DNA of 64,000 bases, taken from NCBI GenBank assembly GCA_003415625.1, contig PYIU01000003.1, positions 4,154,001 through 4,218,000 on the forward strand. Reading direction: 5' to 3'. The translations under genes were made by a program, and so were the position numbers. This DNA comes from Aquanectria penicillioides. Its lineage: Eukaryota; Ascomycota; Sordariomycetes; Hypocreales; Nectriaceae. Below, piece after piece: positions 10,601 to 22,526 of this stretch (within the stretch, counting starts at the first letter, position 1; each line of letters starts with the position of its first letter). The notes beneath the pieces were generated by a model. The model was not told the origin of the DNA. It did no database searches and was given only the letters and a program-made list of their open reading frames with translations.

Positions 10601-13600
10601 TTCAAGTCCACACTGTATGCGTCCACACCTGGTAGTGGATGGAACTGTTGGTCATCTCGGTCCCGGAGAAACCGTTGTGTGTCCTCGCACTTAGTTTGCC
10701 GACGCAGACAAATGCCATGCACATCTTGGCAGCTACTCCGTCCATCACCTTGGACCTGTATTTCAAAAAGAGTTTGGGCTGCCGAAAGAAAAAGGGCGTC
10801 AGAGGTGTGGTGGGCTTTAGCCAGAAGTCGGGGTGGCTTGGATAGAAGGAATTCCTAGATCCGCCGTGCTGACATAAAGAGACACAAGCAACTAAGAACC
10901 TGGAAGCAGCCGGCTAACTCGACAATGACAATCATCCAAGTGCAATAAATACGACGACATCATTCGGCAATTTGCAGCCATGTTGATGCACCTTGACTTC
11001 TTGTACTCCGTACATCGTAGTCCTCCATTGGCGTTGGCATCCTCTAAGGTCACCACGTCAACTGGCTGATTAGTGAGTGGTCCTTGCAAAGCCACTCTGC
11101 GATGCTCCTTTGTGTCCCGCAAGTCACTACGCACTACTGTACCTTTGCCGGGGACCGGCACGTTCTAAAGCCCCTCAATTCCTCATCGAGTAACGCTCTG
11201 GAATCTCCGATTGCGTCGTCGGCCTACGCCCCGGCATCTTATTAATAATGGCGCCGTGGTACTTAATTATCTGACCAAGAGGTCGCGCTGATGGCCCATC
11301 GGGAGAGAAAGAGGACAAGACAAGGAGACACAGAGACAGGCCGTGAATGGGAGGGCTATGGTGTTGGAAGACTCAAGTAATTGGGTAATGCACTTTTGGA
11401 TCCTTCATAGAGAAGGCAGAGCTAGTCACGGATAGTCTGTTTTTTCAGCGAAGGAGTCGCACCGTCCATTTCGTCACTACGTTCAGAACAGCCGCTAAAT
11501 GGACAGTGGTAGGTGGATGTTGTGAATGTCTCAATAAGCGGGCCCTTCTGCGCTCCGTACCACGTTCTAAGCCCACAGCCCACGAAAAAAGCCTGGTTCT
11601 CACAAGCCGAGGCATCGGGCCTATCAAATCGGTCGGGCTTTTTGCCCTGGCCAGCCTGACCGAAAGCCCATGAGGGAGCTAGCTGCCCGATCCGGCACAG
11701 CCAGCAATGGACATGTGGGAAAATGGCAGGAGAAAGGAGGAGCTGTAGCAGAAGAATATCAAGCGTTTTTTGTCCTTGCCTTGAGTGGCGGAAGGGCCGA
11801 GAAAGTGGCCCCTCGCCACCAAAGCGAGCTCGAGGGCCTCGCATTTCCCGTTGTACTTTTAGTGCATCAGATTCATTTGAGCTGCCCATGGAGGGTTCCA
11901 CCAGTGGCCGACGGCCCTTTTTCGTGGCTGCTTTAATTTTGGCGCCGATGGGCAATACTGGTCTCAAGGATCGCTCTTGTGTCTCTCACTGAGTCGAGTC
12001 GCTGGTGTCGAGCGGCTCGTTCAAACGTCCATGTCAGCCTATATTCCGCATATACGACCTACGTTTGAACATGTGGGCGATGTACCTAACTTCTTTTTGA
12101 CTGGTGGCGGCGGCCTCTGGGTGGTGTTCGCCGGCCTTTGTACCAGCAAATTATCGCCAACACTGTTGGCAACGGCCGTGATGGATGCTGGGTTCCTTGG
12201 ATCTGGGGGCTCTCATCACTAACTCATCATCGAGCGTTGAAGGGGAGAAACTGCTGGGAAGAGAGAGATACTTGGTTTTCCCCAAACCTTGCCCTGACCT
12301 GCCCTGGCCTGGTCCCCATTTTGACCGGCCTTTGTCCTATCCCGCCTTTGCGTCCCCTTAAGGCTTTTCCTGTTCCTGGTTGATCCTGTCGGTGCCTTGT
12401 CCTGGTCTGCGACCCGACCCTGCGTCCTTGTCCCAGGCTGCCCACTGCCCGAGTCCACAGCACGCAACCTCCCCACGTCCACGTCCACACTCAAACGTCC
12501 GCGTTTCCATCTTTTCTTCTGTCTTGTTAGTGTCCTGCCGGCTTTTTTCCCCCCCTCCTCTCTGTCGCCCGTCGGTCGCATCGTTCAACATCCTCCCGCC
12601 CAGCCTGTCGCTCCTGGCTCTCCAGGGCGCGCTGTCTGAGAGAGAGCGAGTTAGAACGTGTGTGAGAAAGGGAAAAACAACTACGCAACTCCGCGAGAGA
12701 TCAGTGCCTGCACGAGTTGTGTCTGTCATCCAGCGCCCACCCACTCAGCGTGTGCGAATATCGCAGGTACGTCTAGCCTCTCGCCCACGCAGCACCAACA
12801 GGAGCTGTTCGTCCCGACACCCCCTTTTCCCGTCCGTTCGAGGAGTCGAGGAGATGAAAGGCCAGCCTAGGTGCTGATGCCAGATGCATGAGGCAATGGC
12901 ATAGTTTGCTTGCGCGCTCTCTGGGCTCTGTGCCCATTGCTCTCCTCTGCGCGGCGGCAGTTGTGCTGTCTATGGCTGTCGTGGTTGTGCCTGCGCCCAC
13001 ACATGCGCATTCCCACCTGCTGGCACCGATACGTCCAGGTCAAGGTCCAGGGACAAGCACCCACACACCACACAGACACAGGCGGCGACAAACCGGGCCC
13101 AGGCCAGCCCCAGGCCAGCCTCCCTCCCCAGCCAGCAGTAACGCAACGCAACGCAACGCAACGCAACGCAACGCAACGCACCGCACTGCACCGCACCGCA
13201 CTGCAGCGAGCAACAGACCGCACGACGTAACTGGAAACTCGTTCGCCGCTGTCGTGGTTCGCTGCCGTCGCTGCCGTCGTCGTTGCAGAGAGAGGAGAAC
13301 CGGAGGCTATGAGGGATGACGGAGAGCGAGAGAGAGAGAGAGCAAATGACCATCATAGTCGTTTCGACGGCCCCGACGCATTTCCTCACCTCTGTTCCCC
13401 CCTCATTATCTCCAAAGGCGACCCAAACTCCCCTGCCAGCCCAAAACAAGCCTAAGTCCTAGGCCCTCGTCGCCCTCGGCTTGCCTCTATCCCTCCCTGT
13501 TTCCCCTTCCCTACTGCCTACTGCCACTGCCCACTGGCCACACGTCCATCCGCATCCACACGCGCCCCCGACTGGCCCGTGTGTGGCCCCAAGCCCCATC

Positions 13601-13895
13601 GCACATCGCCCAGAGTCCATTCATCGCTCAGCGTCCTTTGCCCGTCGCCCATCGCCCATCGACCAGGCGTCCTTGCTTAGCCCAGTGATGGGCCTTACCC
13701 ACACTGGCCGCGCCCACGCTCACCCCGCCTCTCAACAACGTCCCATCCATCCCATCGTCGCTTGCTGCTGTTTCTTCTTTCTTCGTCAAGCGCTTCGCCT
13801 GCTGATGCTTCTTGCTTTCTTCCCATGTCTGCAGTAATATAGACCGATCCCGCTTTGCCAATTCGGCGTGTACCACCTTGTTCTTTTAGCCCGCC
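7627..13895. other. 6.3-kb stretch without a recognisable gene
   Basis: Open frames are short, overlap in several phases and resemble nothing. The first part is mixed-composition sequence with TACTCCGTA at 8627-8635 and 11004-11012. From about 12400 the plus strand turns C/T-rich with many short pyrimidine blocks up to the Pumilio ATG, which suggests a long, possibly spliced, 5' leader for that gene. I see no tRNA or transposon. Confidence 0.5.
13141..13205 (+). repeat. ACGCA pentamer tandem repeat
   Basis: Eight perfect ACGCA units (13141-13180) are followed by five degenerate units (CCGCA/CTGCA). The array lies about 700 bp upstream of the Pumilio start codon, probably in its leader or promoter. 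Confidence 0.9.
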
Positions 13896-16800
13896 ATGGA
13901 CGACCTGCGCTTCCGCAACCAGGCGTCTCCGAGGAACGAGTCGCCAATGAACTCGCTTGTCTCACCTCCTCGCAATGGCTCCAGACTTCCTGGCCCTCAA
14001 GTCGGGCCCCAGATGACCCACGATCATCGCTCCAACCCTCCTCGACGCTTCACCACCGACTCTGGCCGCATTCCGACCCTGACGTCCTTGAACTCCCTGG
14101 CTTCCCCCCCCGAGTGCCTGATCCATCCCAGGACTATAACGTGAGTCGCTTTCCCCAGACACCCAGCCTGCCCCTCTGTCGTCACCGACGTTCCTGTGGT
14201 GAGGCTACCCGACGCCCGGAACCTGCTGACACGTTCTGCAATAGACTCTGCACAAGGTCCAATTGGTACGTAGACCGTGAAACCGATTCCTAGCTTAGAT
14301 TCCCCGACGGCGATCCCGATCCCGATTCCTTCGCCTTCTTCCAGCCGCGGACGAGATCTCTGGAAGACTGTTGGGCTTGGAGACACTTGCTTGAATTCGG
14401 ACACTAGGGGGCTGACATTTGCATCAGATCGAGAAGAAAAAGCTCGAATATGAGCGAATCCGAGAGCAGAGACGGCGATTCGAGCTCGAAATGCAGAAGC
14501 TGGATCAGCAACAGCGTCGTGAGGCGCTGGAGCTGGCCCAGATGGAAGAGGAGATGGGTCGACTAGGCGGCCACCAGTCCGAGCCCACCACCCCTCCCGA
14601 GTATCGCGATAATTCCGGCTTTCCCTCCATGTTCTCTCGCCCGAACCGCTATTCGATGTCGAGCCTGACGTCCCCTCCGGGCTTGTTCAACCGCCCTGCC
14701 CGATCTGGATCTCAGCTTGCCTCTCCCCAGTCTGGACTGATGCAGACTCCCTTCGGTTTCGAAGCTCAGATGCCCTCCCGCTCTGTCCCCACCACGCGAA
14801 GGAACAGCGACGACGAGAAGGAGGAGGCCGTCCGCCAGGACCCCACTAGCCATCGCTCTACCAATGCGTAAGTCCGCGATTTCCCTATTCGTTTTGCTAT
14901 TCCTCGTGCGCATTTCCTTTGTGACGAAGTCACTGCGACGATGAGGAACCGTGATTATGAATCTGGCTGCAGAATTCCGAGTTCCGATTCAGAATCCTCA
15001 AGTGTGGCAACCCTGCAGCCCTCGCCCCCTTGACTATTTTCTTCGCTATTGCAAAAGCACCATTTAAACTCTATCGTTGCTTGGTACAATTACGTTGAGC
15101 GCATAGATATGTTGGTGCCTCTGTTTGCCCTCCTCGCAAACCGAAAGGGCTTGTAGAGCTCCACAAACAACCCCCCCTCCCCCCACAATCAACCGTCGTG
15201 AATCACTCGTGCAGAGACCCTAGGAGGGCATAAAAGAGTGCTACAATAGGCTTGTGGTGCGCTCAACCGGCCTCTCTGCCTGCTTCCTAGCTTCCAACCT
15301 TCCACAGTCTTCTCAACACACACCTCCCCCCTTTCTTCCGCATCACATCTTTCGAAAGCAGACTGCGCGCCACCTCTCACACAGAACTGGCTCTCACCCC
15401 CAGGTCTGAATATTGCTTGGGCCTGACATTAAGTTCCTGCTTTTTGTTACCCCAAGGTTGAACCTCGAGGGATAGTTTTGCTTTCATCCAAGCACTCTCC
15501 CACAACCTCCATTGAAACAACCCGATCAAATACACTCTATTTTCTTCAGACAGCTAACAATGCCGATTGACAACAGCCTCAACCGTTATTCCATGCCAGT
15601 TACTCGCTCGAGGACTGGCCTGTACGACGCTGGCCTCGATCAGACCAATACAACTAGGTTTCTGTTTGGCGACGACGAACCAAGCGCTCTGGGCCATGTC
15701 AGCGGCCCGGACGAGAGCTTCCCAACCCTTGTTCGTCGCGACGACCAAATTGTAAGTCCTCCAATTTTCTCCGCGTTTGGATCGATGTACCCCGAGAATG
15801 TTCGCTATTGTTCTCCTCCCTTCTGATGGTTCAGAGCGAGGGGCTCCACAACTTGCTGTGGTGCACCTTCACTCGGCGCTCACTTGCATCAAATCACTTC
15901 TTGGTGACATTGGTCTCTTGACCGCATCGCCTCTTGTCTTTGACTCTACCTGATGAAAGCACACCCTCTTCCCTTCCTCCAATCTCCGCAAAGTGGCCAT
16001 TACTTTGGAGCATATTTTGGCTGCATTGTGTATTTTGGCCCAAGCCCCATCTCGCCTACTTGTCACTTCCTCTCAACCCTCCGCTAGCGATTTCTTTTCT
16101 GACATCCCGTGTCCTACTCAGCTATCTGCATCCTCAGCCGCCTTAGATCTTGCCCTGGCCCCGTCTCCCAACCCTGAAGTTTCGACTTCGAGAGGCTGGA
16201 GCCGTGTTGTTAACCGTCATCGACCCCAGCAGAGCATGTCTTCGATCAACGGCAACACTAGTCAAATGGGCGATCTGGTTGGTCTTGGTGGTCGTCCTAA
16301 TTCCGTCCGCCATTCTCTTGATCTCAAGTACATCTCGGAGAATGCCAACGAGACTGGCGGTCCTATCATGACGTCGCCAGGAGGCCAAAGCATGACAACT
16401 CCTCCCAAGCTTCAGAGTTCATATTCTGCCAATGATGTTCCAACTGTTAAGAACCCTACCGGCGCATCAATCAATGCGAACAACCACGCGCAGCAGCACT
16501 TTCACAACCACAACGCGAGCCTTGGCCGCATTCCTGCTGGGGCAGTGCCTCGCGGACACAACCGTGAGCTGTCCAGCGACAACGTCAACGCAAGCCGTGA
16601 GCAAGCTGGTGCCTACCCGTCAATCCAATCTGCCCTCCAGGCTAGCGCCGCTCCCTTCGGCCCCAGTACCACGACTGCTGCTCCTCAAGCCTCGGCTGTT
16701 GTCTCATCTCCGTCTGGAACGCCCGCCATGAATTCTTTCAATGGGTTCTATCAAGGCAATGGTTATGGCTCTGCACAGGGCGCTGCTCACCCTGCAGGCA

Positions 16801-18422
16801 ATTTCAACGTCCCTTTGCTGGCCGCTGGAATGCAGCAGATGAACATCAACGGAGCCAACAACGGCAACATGTACTCTCCTCAGAACTATGGCGGATATGG
16901 TTCCCTCCCATTTGGTCAGGGTAACCAACCGCGCGATAGCCAGGCCCGCGTCATCCAGCATCGTCGTCAGCTCGACAACGAAGGTGAGTGGTTACCGGGT
17001 CGCAATGAACTCCCGAGGGCTGAAAATGCTGACACTTCAGCAGCTATGTCCCGGTATCAGAACATGCCCCTTGAATCATTCACCGGCCAAATCTACGACC
17101 TGTGCAAGGATCAGCACGGATGTCGCTACCTTCAGAAGAAACTCGAGGAGCGCAACCCGGACCAGGTTCATTTGATTTGGCTCGAGACAAACCAGCACGT
17201 CATCGAGCTCATGACGGATCCATTTGGTAATTATTTGTGCCAAAAGCTCCTTGAGTTCTGCAATGACGACGAGCGAACTATTTTGATCCAGAACGCTTCT
17301 CAGGATATGGTGCGCATCGCTCTGAACCAGCACGGAACTCGTGCTCTCCAGAAGATGATTGAATATGTCAGCACGCCCCAGCAGGTCCATCTCATCATTG
17401 AAGCCCTTCGCTTCCGCGTGGTTGAGCTGATCCAAGACCTGAATGGCAACCATGTTATTCAGAAGTGCCTTAACAAGCTTACCGCTGTTGACGCTCAGTT
17501 CATTTTTGATGCTGTTGGAAATAATTGCGTCGAGGTCGGTACCCACCGCCATGGCTGCTGCGTGCTCCAGCGATGCATTGATCATGCAACCGGCGACCAG
17601 AAGGTTTGGCTGATTCAGCGCATCACCGAACATGCGCGAATCCTGGTTCAAGACCCCTTCGGAAACTACGTTGTTCAATATATCATTGACCTCAATGAAA
17701 CGTCCTTTACCGAACCAGTTGTGGCTATGTTCCGCGGATGCGTTAGTCAGCTGTCTCGCCATAAGTTCAGTTCCAACGTTATCGAGAAGTGCCTGCGGTG
17801 TTCTCAGGCAGTGTCTAAGGACATGATTGTGGAGGAGCTTTTGGCACCGACGGAAATGGAGCGTCTGCTTCGAGATTCCTTCGCGAACTATGTCATCCAG
17901 ACCGCCCTGGAATATGCCACGCCCCACCAGAAGTATCGCCTGGTTGAATCAATCCGTCCCATCCTCCCGCAGATTCGAACCACCCCCTACGGTCGCCGCA
18001 TCCAAGCCAAGATCTCCGCCTTTGACAACCGTGGCAGTGCTGCCTCTAGCGGCCAAGTCACTCCAGCCGACAATACGCAGGGCCAGATTTCCTTGCGCAA
18101 CAATGGCCATTCTCGAGGCCTGTCTGGAAATGCCCCCATTATTCAGAGCAATGGCGTTACCAATGGAGGACTCTCCGGTCTGGGCAACCAGGCAATCCGC
18201 CAAGGCATGCCTGCCTACACCAATAACTCGGTCATGACCTCGCCTGCTCCCGCTGCTGCTGGCGGACCAGTCCAGCCGCCTCAGTTTGGACAGCGAGCTC
18301 CTGGTGGCTTTTCCCCCTCTCGATCTACCAGTGGTAGCGGCAGCGGCAGCGACAGCGTCAATGGCAACGCCCCCGTCACCAATGGCAACTCTGGCGAGAA
18401 TGGAGAGGCGCCCTGGGTGTAA
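13896..18422 (+). CDS. Pumilio-family (PUF) mRNA-binding protein, six exons
   Basis: Binds UGUA-type sites in mRNA 3' UTRs to repress or localise transcripts (family knowledge; nearest yeast relative looks like Puf4). Exons: 13896-14140, 14245-14265, 14428-14867, 15577-15751, 16122-16983, 17041-18422. The 57-nt intron 16984-17040 is in frame but has GTGAGT, a TGCTGAC branch and a CAG end. Exon 1 lacks one base at its eight-C run (14104-14111); with it restored the protein is 1041 residues. N-terminal part: low complexity plus a charged coiled coil (IEKKKLEYERIREQRRR). The Pumilio domain (about 585-905) has eight repeats whose recognition positions read CR..Q, NY..Q, TR..Q, NH..Q, CC..Q, NY..Q, SN..E, NY..Q; repeats 8 to 5 thus specify U-G-U-A. 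The C-terminus is Gly/Ser/Asn-rich. Introns of 709 and 370 nt are long for this genome. Confidence 0.92.
15229..15330 (+). promoter_or_regulatory. Candidate internal promoter in the 709-nt Pumilio intron
   Basis: A TATA-like CATAAAAG (15229-15236) precedes a long C/T-rich tract, the usual look of a fungal core promoter. Downstream, the ATG at 15560 (context AACAATGCC) is in frame with exon 4 across the 15577 splice acceptor, with no stop between. A short isoform lacking the coiled coil is therefore possible. No transcript evidence is available here. Confidence 0.35.
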
Positions 18423-20140
18423 ATTAGTTCCCTTCGAGTACAGCTGCCACCCATGACATGACCCGCTTGTATAATGATGCTCACTCAACCTACGGTTTTC
18501 TTCGGTTGTTTCCTGGGTGGTAAGCCGTTTCATGCAGCACGGTTACGATACCGTCATGACTTGACGATTTTCTTTTGCTCTCTGTTTCAATAGGTCACAG
18601 AACGACATCCATCTCATTACGGGCCCGAGCCTGTCTCGGCCTTTTTACTCCGACCTACACGGCGACCCTGGGGTTGCTTCGTGTGTACATTACCCAAGAC
18701 GGGAGCCCCCCAAAATTACAGTCGACTGCCCTGGCCGCCACTGTTTCTCGGACGTTGCTGATGGGAGGGGACAGCAAGCAGTGCGTGATATCAGTGGAGT
18801 GATGGCCAAGGCGTGTACATGTACTAGGATCGTCAAGATCGCACTCATCGGCATAGACGAATCGCTTTCACTTTTTTTTTCTTTTTCCAGTTTTCTTGAT
18901 CTTCTTTGCGGTTTGATTTATTTGGATGTTGCTTCTCCACGAATTTCGCCACGTCAGAATCGACGATAAGAAATCTGCATCATGACCTTTGGCAAGTTTC
19001 TCTTTGGCATGATCGTCGATCCGCATGCGGCACGACACGGAATTCACTCTTTGCGATTTGTGGCCACCTCTGCAGCTCGTGCATGGCAAGAAGAACATAA
19101 TTTCTTGGGCCACCACCATTCAGCAGTTGATGACACTACTTTTTCGCCTTGGTGCTTTTGGGGACCCGACTCGGCTGTGCCCTTTGCTTTCCTTTGCCTT
19201 GACTGGGTTTAGGGAGGGAGAAAGGCAAAAGTTGCAAAGTCAAGGTCTCTTTTTTTTTTGTTCTTTTTTTCCTTTTCGTTGAGTTTGTATGAGTTTCAGG
19301 GGAGTTGATTTTGCTTTATTCTTTCTTTTGACTGGGGATGGAAAGATTCTCGAGGGATGGAATGGGCTCAATGCCCCAAGGACTCGGGTTCAGCTTGCTG
19401 ACCGAGGGATGACGAGGATGCCCCCGCCTGTATTTAGACGTTGGCTTTAAATCCAGGGTTTGCTCTTTAACTATTTGATCTTCCTGTGACTTTCCTCGTA
19501 TTATGTGACATGGTTATCAATGCATTTCGTTTTGCAACGCCTAGTATGCTCTTTCGAATGCAGGACTTGCACCGGAATCAGGGGTAGTGGTAGTGGTAAA
19601 ACCCTGTAGTTCCTGACTATGTCCTGAAGACAAAAACCCTGTACTGCCTTGCAAGAGAATTTGCACCTACAGTTTCATGGCCTGTGGGGCTGGATTATTA
19701 GGGTATGACCACCACAGGCTATCCCCTCCCCAAGAAAAAAAAAAAACAACCACGTCTGGTTGCCAGCTCCTCGGTGACGGCGAAGAGCCATCTCTACTCT
19801 TGTGGGAACAGTTAAACTTGGATGTCTAGTGATTGAATTTAGCCTGGCATGCGACCTTGCTGAAATGTAACGAGTGAAAAGGAAAATCCGTGCAATCTAC
19901 GTATGACTAGGGAACATCGCCCAGCGTGGCACAGTTACATAAATCACATAGACACATAAACGATATAGTCGGAGAACCAAGCATGTCGTTGAATTTTAAG
20001 GAATCATTCCCATTCCATTTTTTGCTACCAAACAAGGTTTCCGACTCCCCAGAGTCCAAGCGTGCAATGCGTAAAGCAGACCCAGTACCCGGAAGAAAAA
20101 ATCTCCCAAATCACTCCACTGACGACCACTACGAGGCCTT
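18423..20140. other. Intergenic: Pumilio 3' UTR and RPL15 3' side
   Basis: No convincing frame. The left part should be the Pumilio 3' UTR and contains UGUA elements. The rest is T-rich with short A/T runs (for example near 18870, 19248 and 19735). Confidence 0.6.
18684..18692 (+). promoter_or_regulatory. Puf4-type site in the Pumilio gene's own 3' region
   Basis: TGTACATTA matches the Puf4 consensus UGUAnAnUA exactly, about 260 nt after the stop codon. A near match, TGTATAATG (18468-18476), lies about 46 nt after the stop. Autoregulation is inferred. Confidence 0.35.
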
Positions 20141-21062
20141 TTACCTGTATCGCCAGAGGGAGAGGGTGTTGTGGCGCTTCCAGGTCTTTCTGCGGCCGGC
20201 CTGGGTCTTGTTGTAGCGGTGGCCCTTGTTGAGACCACGGGACTTCTTGCCGGTGGCAGTAAGGCCACGGGACTCGCGGTGCTTGTGGACGGGGTTGACG
20301 ATCCAGTTGATGCGGGGATCGATGCGGATGGCCTTGTGCTGGGGGTCGACAAGGATAACCTCGTAGTACTTGTAGGTCGAGTCCTGGTTGATCCAGTAGG
20401 AGTTGAGGACACGGAGGTTGGCGCAGCGGCGGCCGACACGCTCCTCAGCGGTGGCCTTGAGGGATCGCTGGTACTTGAGCTGGTTCACACCCTGGTTGGT
20501 GGGCTTGCCTGTTGATTGACGGGTTAGTAGAATTTTCTTCCCTTGTGCTTGAAGCCGCAACAGCCGTCACGGCGAATGGAAATCAACGCACCATAGGTGG
20601 CACCCTTGGGAACCGGGCGCTTGCGGCCACCACGGCGAACACGGACGCGGTAGATAACATAGCCCTGCTTGGCCTTGTAACCGAGACGGCGAGCCTTGTC
20701 GAGACGGCTAGGGCGGGAGGCGCGGTGAACGACGTTCAATTGACGGAGCTATATTGATGCACTCTCAGCAAACGTTCAACGAGTGTATAGCAAAGACGGG
20801 CCCAATGCTTCTCCCATTCCTCTTCTTCTTTCTTGGCTCGTCGCAGGTGGAGGAGTCTCTATGTCTGGTTGGTGAGAATTTCTTCACCACCAGCCAAACA
20901 CTCGACCAAGCAAGAGAAAAGAGAGGACATGGGAAAGGCGGCGGCCGTCCACAGAGGATTGTTGATTCAACGTACTTCCCAGCAGCGGACTCGGAGGAGG
21001 AAGCGAACGAGATCCGACTGCTTCTTCTTCTGAAGCTCTTCGACGTACTTGAGGGCACCCAT
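20141..21062 (-). CDS. RPL15: 60S ribosomal protein L15 (eL15), three exons
   Basis: Structural protein of the large cytosolic ribosomal subunit. Exons: 21062-20976, 20748-20592, 20508-20141, giving 203 residues, the usual length. Exon 1 encodes [17 protein letters not shown] through RVRCWE; exon 2 resumes [15 protein letters not shown]; exon 3 begins [15 protein letters not shown] and ends with NTLSLWRYR then TAA. All are family-diagnostic. Introns are 227 nt (GTACGT...ATATAG) and 83 nt (GTGCGT...CAACAG). I looked in the larger intron for box C/D snoRNA signals, common in ribosomal-protein introns, and saw no convincing pair. Frame and length are intact. Confidence 0.96.
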
Positions 21063-21873
21063 CTTTGCTGTTGGCGATAATAAGGAGCAGAAGTCAGCAA
21101 CAGCGGCCTTGCTTGATAGGAACCCCCTCGTTGTGTAGTAGAGAAGGAATTCCGGAAGGGAGAAGGGGGATCACAAACCGGCTTGTCTGGTGAAGTTCCT
21201 GCCGAGGGTTAGTAGAAGGCGAGTGTGTCGAAATTTCGAAAGTTGCAAAGGCGGGTGGGTGAGGAAAATTGAGGGCTCAGTGTGTGGGTTAAGCGATGGG
21301 CTATTCCTTTTGTGGGCTAGTACGATAGGACTTGCCCCTCTCAAACCCCAAACTCCTTTCAAAGCGGTGTGTGCGTGCATTTTTCACATTGTGCGTGCTC
21401 ATGGATGAGTCAGCAGCAATTAACCCGATGTTTCACCGAATCCAAAGGGGACCAGGGATGTCTCTCTATCTCAATCCATCACATCAATTCATGCATGCAT
21501 CGCACATGAACAAGAAAGAATTCGGCAAGTGTAATTTTTCCCTCCTCATTTTCATTCTTTTCTTATACTCGTAGATATACTATCTACGATCTATCATCGC
21601 CTCAAATCGTGCTTCACCTCGTATTTGGTAGCATCCTAACAATCCCTGTAAATGCCCTCATCTGGCTCTGTGCCACTATGCCCAGGTTTCCTTATCCTTC
21701 TTTGATCCCTCTGGTTCAACCAATTCCCAAGCTATTTTTTCGATATCACTGGCACCACTAGGAATCCGAGCTGTAGAACTATGAAGTCCCGGCATAACGA
21801 TGTGATTGACACCTTTTGTCGCAAAACCCAGAGCATGCCCATTCAACTCAGCCAATTCCTGTCCATCTTGTTC
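21063..21873. other. Intergenic, RPL15 promoter side
   Basis: No gene seen. It should contain the RPL15 5' UTR and promoter. Frames on either strand are short and unlike known proteins. Confidence 0.6.
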
Positions 21874-22526
21874 CTAACGCATCCAGGTTGGCTTTTTGAT
21901 GCCTGTCTTTTGCGCATTCATCTTCTCGTAGGTGTTAATAATTTGTTGGAGCCCATCAAGCTCTCTCCTGATCAAATGACCCGGGCAAGCCGGAGGTTGG
22001 GACGGCGTGGCTGGCGGGCGTGTCATCCACGGCAGGACTGGAGCGAGGTCTGGGGGGAACTCTTCGTCTTCGCCGATAGCCACTGTATTGAAGGTGGTCC
22101 TGCAGCTTCTGAAATTAGTTTGGGATTTGCGACACTTTATCTAGAGTACTTACGGTCGGGTATTTAGCTGTTTCTCAATAAAATCCACTAGCTCGTCCCC
22201 TGTTTCTGAATTTGCTTTTTCATATCTTGCACACTTGTCTTTCGCACCCTTGAAGACACGGCCTTGTCAACGAGATCTCTACACTAATCTGTTAGCTGGA
22301 GACCTGCTTTTTCAATTGTATTGAGGAGTTGATTGTGGTTTCCCCGTTGGGCCGTACCCTCCTGTTGGTTGTTTCCGTGCGGCTCCTTTCGTGACCTTCG
22401 TTGTCTTTTTCGTAAGTGCATCATCCACAGCACTACTGTCTGTGACATGTTAGAATGTGACTACAAAAAGAACTAAATATGAGTACCGATGGTAGAGACT
22501 CTTCTTTTTCCTGTTGCTCGTGGCAT
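21874..22526 (-). CDS. Unknown small protein, four exons, one apparent frameshift
   Basis: I do not recognise the family. A coherent model can be read from splice signals: exons 22526-22487, 22439-22358, 22278-22154, 22108-21874. Introns are 47, 79 and 45 nt with good donors (GTACTC, GTACGG, GTAAGT), branch sites (TCTAAC, GCTAAC, ACTAAT) and AG acceptors. Exon 3 needs one extra base, most simply in the four-C run at 22197-22200; all exons then join in one frame to give 160 residues. The protein starts MPRATGKRR, has a Lys/Ala-rich basic N-terminus, a helical middle (VQDMKKQIQ, DELVDFIEKQL), an acidic/Pro segment (EDEEFPPDLAPVLPWM) and a C-terminal helix (HLIRRELDGLQQII). The small size, basic tail and coiled coils could suit a chromatin or kinetochore accessory protein, but that is a guess. 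Confidence 0.5.

Noticed and set aside
16984..17040. A 19-residue in-frame insertion in the Pumilio protein
   Set aside because: The segment has a GTGAGT donor, TGCTGAC branch and TTCAG acceptor, and removing it restores the conserved junction before the PUF domain.
20749..20975. Box C/D snoRNA in RPL15 intron 1
   Set aside because: A CTGA is present near the 3' end but no matching C box near the 5' end.
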